DNA of 64,000 nt from Gemmatimonadaceae bacterium (GTDB lineage Bacteria > Gemmatimonadota > Gemmatimonadetes > Gemmatimonadales > Gemmatimonadaceae): contig JABAQJ010000005.1 in the NCBI GenBank assembly GCA_019186945.1, positions 212,256 through 276,255 on the forward strand, in the 5' to 3' direction. The translations under genes were made by a program, and so were the position numbers. Below, piece after piece: positions 28,561-37,325 of this stretch. The stretch's first letter is position 1; every line of letters starts with the position of its first letter. The notes under the pieces are model-generated. The model saw only the letters and a list, made by a program, of their open reading frames with translations, had not been told where the DNA came from and searched no databases.

Positions 28561-30109
28561 GGTGCAGGTTCCGGCGGTCGTCTCCAACCGCTGGCAGCTC
28601 GGCCAGCACTGGCGGGACCGGCGCAGGTTGGTCGAACCGCCAGACGTCGGCAAGTGCATGACACACGTCGTCGAGTGTCACACCCCGGATCGGACGGTCG
28701 CGATTGGCAATTTCGGCAGCGCGACCGTGGATCCATGCCGCCGCGGCGCCGCTCTTGAAGGGATCTGCCGTCTGCGCGAGTAGCGTGGCAGCGATGCCGC
28801 CGAGCACGTCCCCGCTGCCCGCCGCGGAGAGGACCGGCGTTCCGGCGGCGCTGACCAACATCATGCCGTTCGGTTCGGCGATCACCGTCGGCACGCCCTT
28901 GAGAAGTACGGCCGCACCCGTGGTTGTCGCCAGTTCAAACGCGATCTCGAATCGCCGCGCTCGAACCTCGTCCGTCGAAACGCCGAGGAGTGTCGCGCAC
29001 TCGTTCGCGTGCGGCGTGAGGAGCGCTGGCCGGCCTCCGAGCACGGTCCGTAGCTGTGGAATCCGGCCGCCAAACAGAGTCAGCGCATCCGCGTCGATCA
29101 CGATGGGCCCACGCCAGCAGTCCAGGACGCGTTCGAGCAATGCGCGGGACACGCCGGTGCGCCCCAGCCCGGGGCCGACCAGCACCACATGGGCATATCC
29201 GTTCAGTTGCTCCGCGGCCTGCACGTCATCCGCAGGCCACTCCAGCGCCGTCGCCTCTGTTGCAGCTGCCTGCACGACTGGCAGGCTCGCCGGGTTGACG
29301 ATCAGCCTGACCATGCCGATGCCGCTTCTCATGGCTCCGCGTGCGGCCAGAACCGTTGCGCCTGCCATGCCTTCGTCGCCACCGACGATAGCGAGTCGGC
29401 GTCGCGTCCCCTTGTGCGAGTCCGCGGGAATCCCGGGAATCGTCGCCGCGACCCAGGCCTGATCCAGCAAGACCAGCATGCCGTGGCCCGGCGCGGCATG
29501 TGCGCCCAAACCGATATCGATGGCCGTCACCTCACCGGCGCTCCCGCGTCCGATCAGCAATCCGCGCTTCATCGTACCGAACGTGATCGTGTGATCGGCC
29601 TGCACGGCACCGGCCGCCGATCCGGACGTTGCATCCAGACCCGACGGAACATCGAGCGAGACCACCGGGACGCCCGCTGCACGCCACCGCACGATTGCGT
29701 CGATGCAGCTGGCGGCAGGGCCACGCGGCGACCCGGATGCGCCAGTCCCCAGCACAGCATCCACGACGAGCGTCGGTCTTTCGTGCGCCATCGAGTCGAA
29801 CGATTCCCTTCCGGCACGAAAGGCTGCCGCCGCTCTCCGCGCATCGTCGGTTGTCGGGTCGCCGACGGAGACAACCCGCACGTCATGCCCACGTGACGCG
29901 AGAACGGTGGCAACGATCCACCCATCACCGCCGTTGTTTCCCGTGCCACAGCAAACGACTACGCGATCGAGGCACGCGGCCCAGCGTGCCCCAATAGACG
30001 CAGCGGCCCGCTCACCCGCCAGTTGCATCAACGCGAACGACGGAGTGCCGGACGCAATCGCCGCACGATCGATCGCGGACGCCTCATCAGCGGTCACGAC
30101 GCGGAGCAT
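28547..30109 (-). CDS. nnr: Bifunctional NAD(P)H-hydrate epimerase/dehydratase
   Basis: 520 residues. The N-terminal epimerase half (YjeF_N, about 1-215) has CGTGNNGGDGW, VVDAVLGTGASG and GLDATSG. The C-terminal dehydratase half (YjeF_C, about 230-510) has LTPHANECATLLG, VLLKGVPTVIA and the nucleotide site AGSGDVLGG. The fused enzyme repairs hydrated NADH and NADPH. ATG 30109 is 60 bases after the small zinc-ribbon gene. Confidence 0.96.
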   Translation of the reverse strand: MLRVVTADEASAIDRAAIASGTPSFALMQLAGERAAASIGARWAACLDRVVVCCGTGNNGGDGWIVATVLASRGHDVRVVSVGDPTTDDARRAAAAFRAGRESFDSMAHERPTLVVDAVLGTGASGSPRGPAASCIDAIVRWRAAGVPVVSLDVPSGLDATSGSAAGAVQADHTITFGTMKRGLLIGRGSAGEVTAIDIGLGAHAAPGHGMLVLLDQAWVAATIPGIPADSHKGTRRRLAIVGGDEGMAGATVLAARGAMRSGIGMVRLIVNPASLPVVQAAATEATALEWPADDVQAAEQLNGYAHVVLVGPGLGRTGVSRALLERVLDCWRGPIVIDADALTLFGGRIPQLRTVLGGRPALLTPHANECATLLGVSTDEVRARRFEIAFELATTTGAAVLLKGVPTVIAEPNGMMLVSAAGTPVLSAAGSGDVLGGIAATLLAQTADPFKSGAAAAWIHGRAAEIANRDRPIRGVTLDDVCHALADVWRFDQPAPVPPVLAELPAVGDDRRNLHRVWR

Positions 30110-30169
30110 CGTCTGCCGGACGCGAAAGCCTGGTTACGCCGTGGCAGCCGTTCGGCCGCCACGGAGGAT

Positions 30170-30364
30170 CTACTTGTGGGACTGCCCGATGGCTCGCCCG
30201 AAGCTGATCTCGCCGTTGTCGATCCGAATGTTGAAGCCGCAATCGGGGTTGCTGCAGGCCCAGGCCTTGTACGTGATGGGCGCCCCGTCGCGCCCGTAGT
30301 CGCTCAAGGGAAGCAGGACGCCGTTGCCGCACTTCTTACAGTGGGGAAGCTCTGTTACCTGCAC
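30170..30364 (-). CDS. Small zinc-ribbon protein
   Basis: 64 residues from GTG 30364, supported by GGAGG seven bases upstream; the frame is open to 30412 but that part lacks support. Two Cys pairs, CKKC near residue 9 and CSNPDC near residue 35, form a rubredoxin-like or zinc-ribbon knuckle. The tail is short and polar with no membrane segment. The function is unknown. It lies between the Minf_1886 and nnr genes in the same direction. Confidence 0.75.
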   Translation of the reverse strand: MQVTELPHCKKCGNGVLLPLSDYGRDGAPITYKAWACSNPDCGFNIRIDNGEISFGRAIGQSHK

Positions 30365-30415
30365 TGCTCGTCCTCCAAGTGAGTCGCTTGACGATGCCTG
30401 GAATACAGGCACCGG

Positions 30416-30802
30416 TCACGCGAGGTGCGCGGCGCTCCAGGGATATCCGACCTCGAACGCCGCATCGAATGAATACACATCCAGGAAATCGTCCTGCACA
30501 TCGGTCGGCTGTCGAATCAGCAAACCGACCTCGACCAGCGTGAATACCAACTGGCCGATGTCCATCGTGGACGACACGCCCCAGTGGTCGAGAACCAGCC
30601 GCGCCAGCACTCCAAAGCGCTCGAGCGCGAGGTCTCTTACGGCGTGTGCCAGCTCTCGGCCGTCAATGTGCCGCCGCTCGGGGAGTCGCTGCTGGGAATA
30701 CTCGAGCGCCGCGAGCACAAAGAGGTAGGCACGTTCGTGATACCGAGTGCTTCGCACCCGGATCTGGTCCATAACCCCTTCTCGAAACGCCAGTTCAGTC
30801 AA
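30416..30802 (-). CDS. Minf_1886 family protein
   Basis: 128 residues, TTG start at 30802 with GGAG about nine bases upstream. The pattern of the family is strong: RYHERAYLFVLAALEYSQQRL, then the RELAHAVRDLALERFG helix, LVLDHWGVSSTMDIGQLVF and the DDFLDVYSFDAAF end. The family is named after a Methylacidiphilum protein and is seen in Planctomycetes, Verrucomicrobia and relatives. No biochemical role is known. It starts the run of genes down to ftsB. Confidence 0.85.
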   Translation of the reverse strand: MTELAFREGVMDQIRVRSTRYHERAYLFVLAALEYSQQRLPERRHIDGRELAHAVRDLALERFGVLARLVLDHWGVSSTMDIGQLVFTLVEVGLLIRQPTDVQDDFLDVYSFDAAFEVGYPWSAAHLA

Positions 30803-31153
30803 GTTCGAAACTCCGGAATGCCCGCTGCCGAGCCGCAGTCATCCCCGCCCCGCGGCAAAGATGCTTTCCTTCGCAGATCGACACAACCACAAGGGGAAAA
30901 AAGGATCTCGTCGCTATCAGGAATTGTCGGATCGAGCGACGCGCAACTTGCACGCCACCCGCTCACACGGCGAATGACAGGACGCGCCGAACCTGTGACC
31001 TGGAGGCGGGTCAGTCCGTCCGGGACTCAGTAACGCTGCAACACGCTACGGACTGCCAGAGGCACCGTCTGCGCCTCCACGCCTAACGGCTTGAACGGGA
31101 CACCACCCGTCCGCCGATGGTCCACCGCCACGAGAGCACCGCGGCCTCCACCG
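30803..31153. other. Intergenic stretch between Minf_1886 and marR genes
   Basis: About 350 bases. It contains a plus-strand open frame at 30861-30977 (38 basic residues, no ribosome site) and a minus-strand open frame at 31027-31131. A purine run AAGGGGAAAAAAGG lies near 30890. It should contain the promoter of the Minf_1886 gene, but no good -35/-10 pair was found. Confidence 0.5.
31027..31131 (-). CDS. Candidate small ORF downstream of marR
   Basis: 34 residues from GTG 31131, beginning 22 bases after the marR stop. The sequence VAVDHRRTGG...PLGVEAQ...VLQRY has ordinary protein-like composition, and its Leu-Gly is written TTA-GGC, as in real genes of this window. There is no clear ribosome site and no recognised family. 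It may equally be non-coding. Confidence 0.25.
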   Translation of the reverse strand: MAVDHRRTGGVPFKPLGVEAQTVPLAVRSVLQRY

Positions 31154-31651
31154 TCAATCGTCGAGCGACCGGACCACCTCTTCGAGAATCGCCACCGAAC
31201 CGCCCAGCAGTTGCCGCTGTGCGGCATCGAGGCTGGCAAGCCGGCGGGCCAAGGCATCGACCCGCCGATTCCTGCCCTCGAGCAGGAGAGCGCGCCCTCT
31301 AGCCGTCGCCCGGGCCCGGAACAGTCGCCGGTCCCGGGTATCGCGCTCGCGACTCACGTAGCCCAACCGCTCCAGCCCCTGCACGATGCGCGTCATGGTG
31401 GGCGCCCGGACCTGCTCGGCCGCCGCCAGGTCGCCAAGCGTGAGCGGCCCACCGAAGACGAGTACCGAGAGCGCCGACAGTCGCGGTCCGCTCAAGCCGC
31501 TGGTAGAGTCCTGTCGTCGCAGTCGGCGCAGCAAGTGAACTGCGGCGCTGTGCAACCGATCCGCCAAGGCCCGCGCATCCCGATCCGGTTCGGAGTTCGC
31601 CACACCGTGCGTCGCATGCCTCGCCGCCGGCCGCGCTTCAGCCATTGACAT
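31154..31651 (-). CDS. MarR family transcriptional regulator
   Basis: 165 residues from ATG 31651; ATG 31645 and 31663 are also possible, with only a weak ribosome site. The winged-helix core reads SGPRLSALSVLVFGGPLTLGDLAAAEQVRAPTMTRIVQGLERLGYVSRERDTRDRRLFRARAT, which has the MarR recognition helix and the beta-wing with D-x-R-D-R-R. The flanking helices for dimerisation are present. It is divergent from a VOC-family gene, with an inverted repeat operator between them, so it probably represses both and responds to a small ligand. Confidence 0.9.
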   Translation of the reverse strand: MSMAEARPAARHATHGVANSEPDRDARALADRLHSAAVHLLRRLRRQDSTSGLSGPRLSALSVLVFGGPLTLGDLAAAEQVRAPTMTRIVQGLERLGYVSRERDTRDRRLFRARATARGRALLLEGRNRRVDALARRLASLDAAQRQLLGGSVAILEEVVRSLDD

Positions 31652-31676
31652 ACTCGTTAGCATTGCTAAGTATAGT
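31645..31676 (+). promoter_or_regulatory. Promoter with embedded MarR-type operator
   Basis: TTGACA (31645-31650) and TATAGT (31671-31676) flank the perfect inverted repeat TTAGC-ATT-GCTAA (31657-31669). The 20-base spacing is long; TAAGTA at 31667-31672 gives 16. On the minus strand TATACT in the same place can serve marR. An operator between the promoter elements fits repression of both divergent genes. Confidence 0.7.
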
Positions 31677-31741
31677 TTCGCCGGCCGCACGGCTGGCGAA
31701 CGGCGTGTGCCGACCGACATTGAACCGTCCGGAGGTGTGTG

Positions 31742-32119
31742 ATGTCATCAGTCGCTCCAACGGGGATTCTGCAGCTCGCCGTCAATGTACATGACGTGCC
31801 GCGCGCGGTTGCTTTCTACCGCGACGTCCTGGGACTTCCACTGTTGTTCGAGGTCCCGCCGAAAATGGCTTTCTTCATGTGCGGCAACGTGCGCCTGATG
31901 CTGGCGCTCCCCGAAGGCCCGGAACACGATCATCCCGGCTCGATCGTCTATTACAGGGTGGACGACATTCACGCGTCGCATCGAGCTCTGGCTGCGAAAG
32001 GCGCGACGGTGGCGGGAAGTCCCCACATGATAGCCAGAATGCCGGATCACGAACTCTGGCTGGCGGAGTTCCAGGACAGCGAAGGAAACACGGCGGCTCT
32101 GATGTCGGAGGTACGTTAG
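31742..32119 (+). CDS. VOC (glyoxalase/bleomycin resistance) family protein
   Basis: 125 residues; ATG 31742 has GGAGG six bases upstream. The vicinal-oxygen-chelate pattern is seen as two beta-alpha-beta-beta-beta modules: LQLAVNVHDVPRAVAFYRDVLGLPLLFE at the start and a second module ending HELWLAEFQDSEGNTAALMSE, with a Glu near the end as probable metal ligand. The substrate is unknown; a role in detoxifying the ligand sensed by the divergent MarR protein is inferred. Confidence 0.88.
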   Translation: MSSVAPTGILQLAVNVHDVPRAVAFYRDVLGLPLLFEVPPKMAFFMCGNVRLMLALPEGPEHDHPGSIVYYRVDDIHASHRALAAKGATVAGSPHMIARMPDHELWLAEFQDSEGNTAALMSEVR

Positions 32120-32270
32120 GCAGCGCTCTGGTCGCAAGCTACCCGGGAAGACCGCCTCGCTCGGTGGCAAGCCTGGAGACCAGCGCCTGGGTACGCATGT
32201 AGCCGCGGGTACTGGGACGCACGATGCCTCCGAGAGTTGCAGTCTCGCCGGCGAGCGCCATATTCCCGCC

Positions 32271-33200
32271 ATGTCGATCGCCCGCTCCCTGCTCCTCGGC
32301 GCCTCACGCAGCCGCTGGCTCGCCGAGCGTTTCATGCGCCAGCCATTCGCACGCCGTGCCGTACGGCGGTTCATGCCGGGCGAGGAGCTGAGCGACGCAC
32401 TACGCGCCGCTGGCACTCTGCAGGGCGACGGGATCGGCTCGCTCGTCACGAGGCTGGGCGAATCGCTTACCGGTGAATCGCAGGCCGATGCGGTACGCGA
32501 TCACTACCTCGCGGCCTTCGACGAGATTCACGCTCGCGGTTTGCCAACGCGCGTATCCGTCAAGCCGACGCAGCTTGGTCTGGATCTGTCCATTGACGCG
32601 TGCATCGGCCATCTCGACGCCCTCGCTGCGAAGGCCGTGCAAACCGGCAACGAGCTTTGGATCGACATGGAGGACTCGAGCTATGTCGACCGGACGCTGG
32701 ACATCTACCGGCGCCTCAAGGCTCGCTACGCTCCGATCGGGCTGGCGATTCAGGCATACCTCCGCAGGACGCCGGCGGATATCGAATCGCTCCTTCCGAT
32801 GCACCCGATCATTCGCCTGGTTAAGGGTGCGTACGCGGAACCGCCGCACGTGGCCTTCCCTGCCAAGCGTGACGTGGATCTTGCGTTCGTGGCAATCGCC
32901 GAACGCCTGCTGGAGGGCGCCAGCCGCGCCGAATTGACGCCGATCTTCGGCACGCACGATATGTCGATCGTCCGGCACGTGAATGCGCGAGCCGATGCGT
33001 TGAAGCTGGCGCGCACCAGCTACGAGATCCACATGCTTTACGGAATCCGCGCAACGGAACAGAAGCAACTCGTGGCGGACGGGCGAACGGTGAAATGCCT
33101 CATCAGCTACGGTGCCCAATGGTTCCCGTGGTACATGCGCCGCCTTGCCGAACGACCTGCAAACGTCGGCTTCGTCGTGCGCAGCATGTTCATGAAGTGA
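32271..33200 (+). CDS. Proline dehydrogenase
   Basis: 309 residues, the usual size of a monofunctional enzyme. The TIM-barrel blocks are present: VSVKPTQLGLDLS, the LWIDMEDSSYVDRT segment, GLAIQAYLRRT, RLVKGAYAEP, the GTHD block and the EIHMLYGIR segment. It oxidises proline to pyrroline-5-carboxylate using FAD and passes electrons to the membrane quinone pool. No P5C dehydrogenase gene is adjacent. No ribosome site is seen before ATG 32271; the next gene starts seven bases after the stop. Confidence 0.93.
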   Translation: MSIARSLLLGASRSRWLAERFMRQPFARRAVRRFMPGEELSDALRAAGTLQGDGIGSLVTRLGESLTGESQADAVRDHYLAAFDEIHARGLPTRVSVKPTQLGLDLSIDACIGHLDALAAKAVQTGNELWIDMEDSSYVDRTLDIYRRLKARYAPIGLAIQAYLRRTPADIESLLPMHPIIRLVKGAYAEPPHVAFPAKRDVDLAFVAIAERLLEGASRAELTPIFGTHDMSIVRHVNARADALKLARTSYEIHMLYGIRATEQKQLVADGRTVKCLISYGAQWFPWYMRRLAERPANVGFVVRSMFMK

Positions 33201-33207
33201 GGAGCGA

Positions 33208-34419
33208 ATGCGAAAACCGTGGTTGAACATGGATTGGAGCGTGGCGCGGGTTCTGCTTGTGTGGGGCGGCGCTGTGGCGGCCATCGGGACTCCATACCTG
33301 GCGTCCGCGCAGCAGAAGTCGACGCCACCGACCGCCGGTGTCGCACCGGCGGCGACCTACTGGGTCTACGTCGGTGCGGAGTCGGCGGATCTCATCCACC
33401 GAATCCGCTTCGGCCCGGAAGGCACGGTCGTGGAGAAGACCACGGAGATCGGGACGCAGGCTGCGGAGACCGAAGGTCCGCATGGACTCCAGATCTCGCG
33501 CGATGGGAAGTACCTCCATATGTCGACGGGACACGGCCAGCCGGATGGGATGTACTGGAAGTACGACCTCGGGCCGGACACACTGGTTGGCAATCCGATC
33601 TCGCTCGGAATGTTTCCGGCGTCGCTGGATGTCACATCGGATGGCCGCTACGCCTTCGTCGTCAACTTCAACCTGCACGGGGAGATGGTTCCGTCGAGCG
33701 TGTCCGTCGTCTACACGCCGACGAACACCGAAGTCGCTCGGACGACGACGTGCGTGATGCCGCATGGCAGCCGGATTCGCGGCGACGGTGCCAAGCAGTA
33801 TTCGACGTGCATGATGAACGATCAGCTCGTGGAACTGGATACGCGCAACTTCAAGGTGACAGGGCGGTTTTCGGTTGCCGCCGGGAAAGAGGGCGTCGTC
33901 AGCGACTACCACGCTGACCACGACATGGCAGGCATGAAGATGGACAACGCCGAAGGACACGGTGCGTCTCTGACAGCCTCGTGCTCTCCCACGTGGGCGC
34001 AGCCGGCGGTGACGGGAACGCTGGTCTATGTTGCCTGCAACAAGACGAACGAGATCCTCGAAGTGGATGCCGCGACATGGAAGCTGACACGTCGAATCAG
34101 AACCGGTGTCGGTCCGTACAACCTGGCGGTAACCCCGGACGGCAAACTGCTCGTCGCGACGCTCAAGAAGGGGAACGGCATCCAGGCGTTTGATCTGGCG
34201 ACTGGCAGCTCCGTCTACGAGGATCGCACCAGCACGACGCTCGCCCACGGCGTGACCGTCTCACCCGACTCGCGCTACGCCTTCGTCAGCTCCGAAGGTG
34301 TTGGCGCTGCGCCCGGCAAAGTTGATGTGTTTGACCTGCAAGCACACAGGAAGGTCGGTACCGTCGACGTCGGCCAGCAGGCGAGCGGGATCGCTTTCTG
34401 GAAAATGGAACCGAAATAA
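33208..34419 (+). CDS. Exported YVTN beta-propeller protein with His/Met-rich loop
   Basis: 403 residues; ATG 33208 has GAGGAG five bases upstream. A signal peptide covers about residues 1-35. The rest is a YVTN-type seven-bladed propeller with blades of the form SxDGxYxxV. One blade carries an insertion near residues 231-252 that is rich in His, Met and Asp (DYHADHDMAGMKMD...GHG), and nearby segments hold MPH and C-MM. This looks like a metal-binding, perhaps copper-binding, loop. No function can be named. It is placed seven bases after the proline dehydrogenase gene, so they probably share a transcript. Confidence 0.8.
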   Translation: MRKPWLNMDWSVARVLLVWGGAVAAIGTPYLASAQQKSTPPTAGVAPAATYWVYVGAESADLIHRIRFGPEGTVVEKTTEIGTQAAETEGPHGLQISRDGKYLHMSTGHGQPDGMYWKYDLGPDTLVGNPISLGMFPASLDVTSDGRYAFVVNFNLHGEMVPSSVSVVYTPTNTEVARTTTCVMPHGSRIRGDGAKQYSTCMMNDQLVELDTRNFKVTGRFSVAAGKEGVVSDYHADHDMAGMKMDNAEGHGASLTASCSPTWAQPAVTGTLVYVACNKTNEILEVDAATWKLTRRIRTGVGPYNLAVTPDGKLLVATLKKGNGIQAFDLATGSSVYEDRTSTTLAHGVTVSPDSRYAFVSSEGVGAAPGKVDVFDLQAHRKVGTVDVGQQASGIAFWKMEPK

Positions 34420-34440
34420 CGCCACCAGGAACTTCGCTTG

Positions 34441-34477
34441 CTTCGGGCTGTCGCTCCTCGCGGAACGCAGCCCGAAG
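34441..34477. terminator. Hairpin between convergent genes
   Basis: Perfect 10-base stem CTTCGGGCTG / CAGCCCGAAG with a 17-base loop, between the propeller gene and the end of glyA (12 bases away). No clear T-tract on either strand. Termination for either or both genes is likely from position. Confidence 0.5.
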
Positions 34478-34488
34478 AAGCAGACGCG

Positions 34489-35775
34489 TCAGGCGACGCC
34501 GACGCTCGACGGATACAGTGGGAACCTCTGTGTAAGTGCCCGCACTTCGGCGCGAACCGTATCGCGCACTCGCGCGTCCTCCGGCGCGGCGACAACACGA
34601 TCGATGAGTTCGGCGATCGCACCCATTTCTTCGGTACCGAAGCCTCGCGTGGTGACCGCCGGCGTACCGATCCGTACTCCGCTGGTAACGAACGGCGACT
34701 GCGTTTCCCTCGGCACTGTGTTCTTGTTCACGGTAATCCCTGCGGAGTTGAGCGCGAGTTCCGCCGCCTTGCCAGTGATGCCCTTGTTCCGCAGGTCGAC
34801 CAGCATCAGATGGTTGTCAGTACCGCCGGAAACGAGTTCGAAATCGCGCTTGGCCAGTGCGCTGGCCAGCGTCGTCGCATTGGCGACGATCCGCTGACAG
34901 TAGTCCTTGAACGACGGCAGCATCGCCTCGCCGAAGGCGACTGCCTTGGCAGCGATGACGTGCTCGAGCGGACCTCCCTGCGAACCGGGGAAGACGGCCT
35001 TGTCGACAGCCTTCGCATGCTCCGACTTGCAGAGGATCAACCCCGCGCGCGGACCGCGAAGCGTCTTGTGCGTCGTTGATGTCACGACATCCGCGAACGG
35101 GACGGGCGACGGATGGATGCCAGCAGCAACCAGTCCCGCGATATGGGCCATGTCCACCATGAGGATCGCTCCGACTTCCCGGGCGATTTCGGCAAACGCG
35201 GCGAAATCGATGACGCGCGGATACGCGCTGGCTCCGGCGATGATCATGCGCGGCTTCTCCGCGCGTGCTACGGTTCGCAACTGGTCGTAGTCGATGTACC
35301 CGTCGTCGTTCACGCCATAACGAACGGCTCGATACAGCAATCCGGAGAAGTTCACCGGCGACCCATGCGTCAGGTGACCGCCTTGCGAGAGGTCCTGGCC
35401 GAGGAGCGTGTCGCCGGGTTTCAGGAAGGCCAGACACGCCGCGAAGTTCGCCGAGGCACCCGAATGGGGCTGCACGTTCGCATGCGCTGCCCCGAACAAC
35501 TGCTTGGCTCGCGCGATGGCGATGTCCTCGACTTCGTCAACGACCTCGCAGCCGCCATAGTAGCGCTTGTGCGGAAGTCCTTCGGCGTACTTGTTCGTGA
35601 GCGGCGAACCCATGGCCTCCAGCACAGCGGGCGACACGAAGTTCTCGCTGGCGATGAGTTCGAGGCCTTCGCCCTGACGCTCGGTCTCGCGCTCGATCAG
35701 GCGCGCTATCTCCGGATCTGCTTCACGCAGCGCCGATCCGGGAGGGCATCGGTCCCATTCGTACCATCCATTCAT
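34489..35775 (-). CDS. glyA: Serine hydroxymethyltransferase
   Basis: 428 residues from ATG 35775, which overlaps the rpiB stop by four bases (ATGA) and has GGAGG ten bases upstream. The family blocks are complete: [20 protein letters not shown], the [14 protein letters not shown] segment, [10 protein letters not shown], and the PLP lysine in [14 protein letters not shown]. It interconverts serine and glycine with tetrahydrofolate, supplying one-carbon units used by purN and purH in this window. Confidence 0.98.
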   Translation of the reverse strand: MNGWYEWDRCPPGSALREADPEIARLIERETERQGEGLELIASENFVSPAVLEAMGSPLTNKYAEGLPHKRYYGGCEVVDEVEDIAIARAKQLFGAAHANVQPHSGASANFAACLAFLKPGDTLLGQDLSQGGHLTHGSPVNFSGLLYRAVRYGVNDDGYIDYDQLRTVARAEKPRMIIAGASAYPRVIDFAAFAEIAREVGAILMVDMAHIAGLVAAGIHPSPVPFADVVTSTTHKTLRGPRAGLILCKSEHAKAVDKAVFPGSQGGPLEHVIAAKAVAFGEAMLPSFKDYCQRIVANATTLASALAKRDFELVSGGTDNHLMLVDLRNKGITGKAAELALNSAGITVNKNTVPRETQSPFVTSGVRIGTPAVTTRGFGTEEMGAIAELIDRVVAAPEDARVRDTVRAEVRALTQRFPLYPSSVGVA

Positions 35776-36221
35776 TCGCCGGTTTCCTCCAGTTCGATTT
35801 TTTCCACTCGTCTGGCGTGACGACCGCCGTCGAACGGCGTGGACAGCCAGACATCGAGAGCCTTCTCTGCATCTTCGTCCGAGATGAAGCGCGCCGGCAG
35901 CACGAGTACATTGGCATCGTTGTGCCGCCGCGACAATTCCGCGATCTCGGGCGACCAGACGACCGCTGCGCGGACGTGCGGATACCGGTTGGCGACGTAG
36001 GACATGCCGAGGCCGGTGCCGCACAGGAGCACTCCCCTTCGCGCTTCACCAGTCGAAACCTTCCGTGCTACGCGATGCGCGTAATCCGCATAGTCCGTTG
36101 GCGCCGGAGTGGCGGCACCGTAGTCGTCGACCTCGTATCCGAGCGCCTTGAGATGCGCCTCCAGCTTCTCCTTCAGCTCGAAGCCGGCGTGATCGCTGCC
36201 GATCGGGATGAGTTCGGCCAT
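35772..36221 (-). CDS. rpiB: Ribose-5-phosphate isomerase B
   Basis: 149 residues from ATG 36221, preceded by AAGGAAG and sharing one base with the previous stop (TGATG); the alternative ATG 36239 overlaps that gene more. The LacAB/RpiB blocks are [11 protein letters not shown] at the start, [17 protein letters not shown] with the catalytic Cys, and the [16 protein letters not shown] segment. It interconverts ribose 5-phosphate and ribulose 5-phosphate. It is coupled to glyA and the dehydrogenase genes. Confidence 0.95.
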   Translation of the reverse strand: MAELIPIGSDHAGFELKEKLEAHLKALGYEVDDYGAATPAPTDYADYAHRVARKVSTGEARRGVLLCGTGLGMSYVANRYPHVRAAVVWSPEIAELSRRHNDANVLVLPARFISDEDAEKALDVWLSTPFDGGRHARRVEKIELEETGE

Positions 36222-37294
36222 CAGCTCTTCCTTGGCCATTGCGGCCGCGTGCGCACCAGTCCGCCGACCGCTTGCAGTCGGCGCTCGGCTAGACGATCGG
36301 CAGCAACGTACGTGGGGATCCCCTGTTCTTTCGCGATCTCGAAGACGCCCAGGGTCGTCTCGTAGATCTCGTCGGCTTTCCGGAGTGCGCGTTTGCTCGT
36401 CCAGCCAGCCAACTCACTATAGACGTTGATCACCCCTCCGGCGTTGGCAACGAAGTCCGGGGCGTAAAGGATGCCGCGCTTCTCCAGCTCCGTGCCGTGC
36501 CGTTCTTCGAGCAGCACATTGTTGGCCGCGCCAGCCACCACCTCCACCTTGAGCTGTGGAACGGTTGCGTCGTTGATGATTCCACCTAACGCGCAGGGTG
36601 CGAATACGTCCGCCTGAGCGCCATAGATCGCATCCGGCTCGACGGCCCGTGCGCCAAGCTCTTCGACTACCTGGCGAACGCGCGCCGGATCGATATCGGT
36701 CACGACGAGCTTCGCGTCGGCAGCGTGGAGCTCCTTGCACAGGTGTTGACCGACGTTTCCCAGTCCCTGAACCGCGACGGTCTTGCCGGCCACCGACTCG
36801 CTCCCCCAGCGGTGCCTGGCGCAGGCCTGGATCGCCCGGAAGACACCGTGCGCGGTGACAGGCGACGGATCGCCGGAGCGCGTGGCCAGTCCGGCCACGT
36901 AATCCGTCTCCATATGCACGAAGTCCATGTCCGCCGTACTGGTGCCGACATCTTCCGCCGTCACATACCGTCCGCCCAGCGACTCCACGAAGCGGCCGTG
37001 AGCGCGGAAGAGCATTTCGCGTCGCGTCGTCCTGTTGTCGCCGATGATCACTGCCTTTCCCCCTCCCAGGTTCAACCCGGCAACGGCGTTCTTGTAGGTC
37101 ATGCCCTTGGCGAGCCGCAGGCAGTCCACCAACGCTTCGGTATCGCTCCGGTACTTCCAGAACCGGGTTCCGCCGAGTGCCGGGCCGAGTGTGGTGTCGT
37201 GGATGGCGATGATGCCACGGTAGCCGCTCGACTTGTCATGACACATCACAAGCTGCTCATGGCCCATCTCGGCGATCGTATCGAAAATCTTCAT
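36221..37294 (-). CDS. Leu/Phe/Val dehydrogenase family protein
   Basis: 357 residues. The catalytic region reads GPALGGTRFWKY and GMTYKNAVAGLNLGGGKAVI, with the amino-acid-binding Lys residues. The nucleotide site is AVQGLGNVGQHLC in a Rossmann fold. The late ANAGGVI motif is also present. Members oxidatively deaminate branched-chain or aromatic amino acids with NAD. The neighbouring acyl-CoA genes favour leucine or valine as substrate, though the sequence alone does not decide this. It is 31 bases after the acyl-CoA dehydrogenase gene. Confidence 0.9.
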   Translation of the reverse strand: MKIFDTIAEMGHEQLVMCHDKSSGYRGIIAIHDTTLGPALGGTRFWKYRSDTEALVDCLRLAKGMTYKNAVAGLNLGGGKAVIIGDNRTTRREMLFRAHGRFVESLGGRYVTAEDVGTSTADMDFVHMETDYVAGLATRSGDPSPVTAHGVFRAIQACARHRWGSESVAGKTVAVQGLGNVGQHLCKELHAADAKLVVTDIDPARVRQVVEELGARAVEPDAIYGAQADVFAPCALGGIINDATVPQLKVEVVAGAANNVLLEERHGTELEKRGILYAPDFVANAGGVINVYSELAGWTSKRALRKADEIYETTLGVFEIAKEQGIPTYVAADRLAERRLQAVGGLVRTRPQWPRKS

Positions 37295-37325
37295 TGGTCG
37301 TGTGAGAGAGAGTCAGCCTCGGGAT

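Noticed and set aside
30861..30977. Basic 38-residue plus-strand ORF
   Set aside because: No ribosome site, promoter or family; treated as part of the intergenic region.
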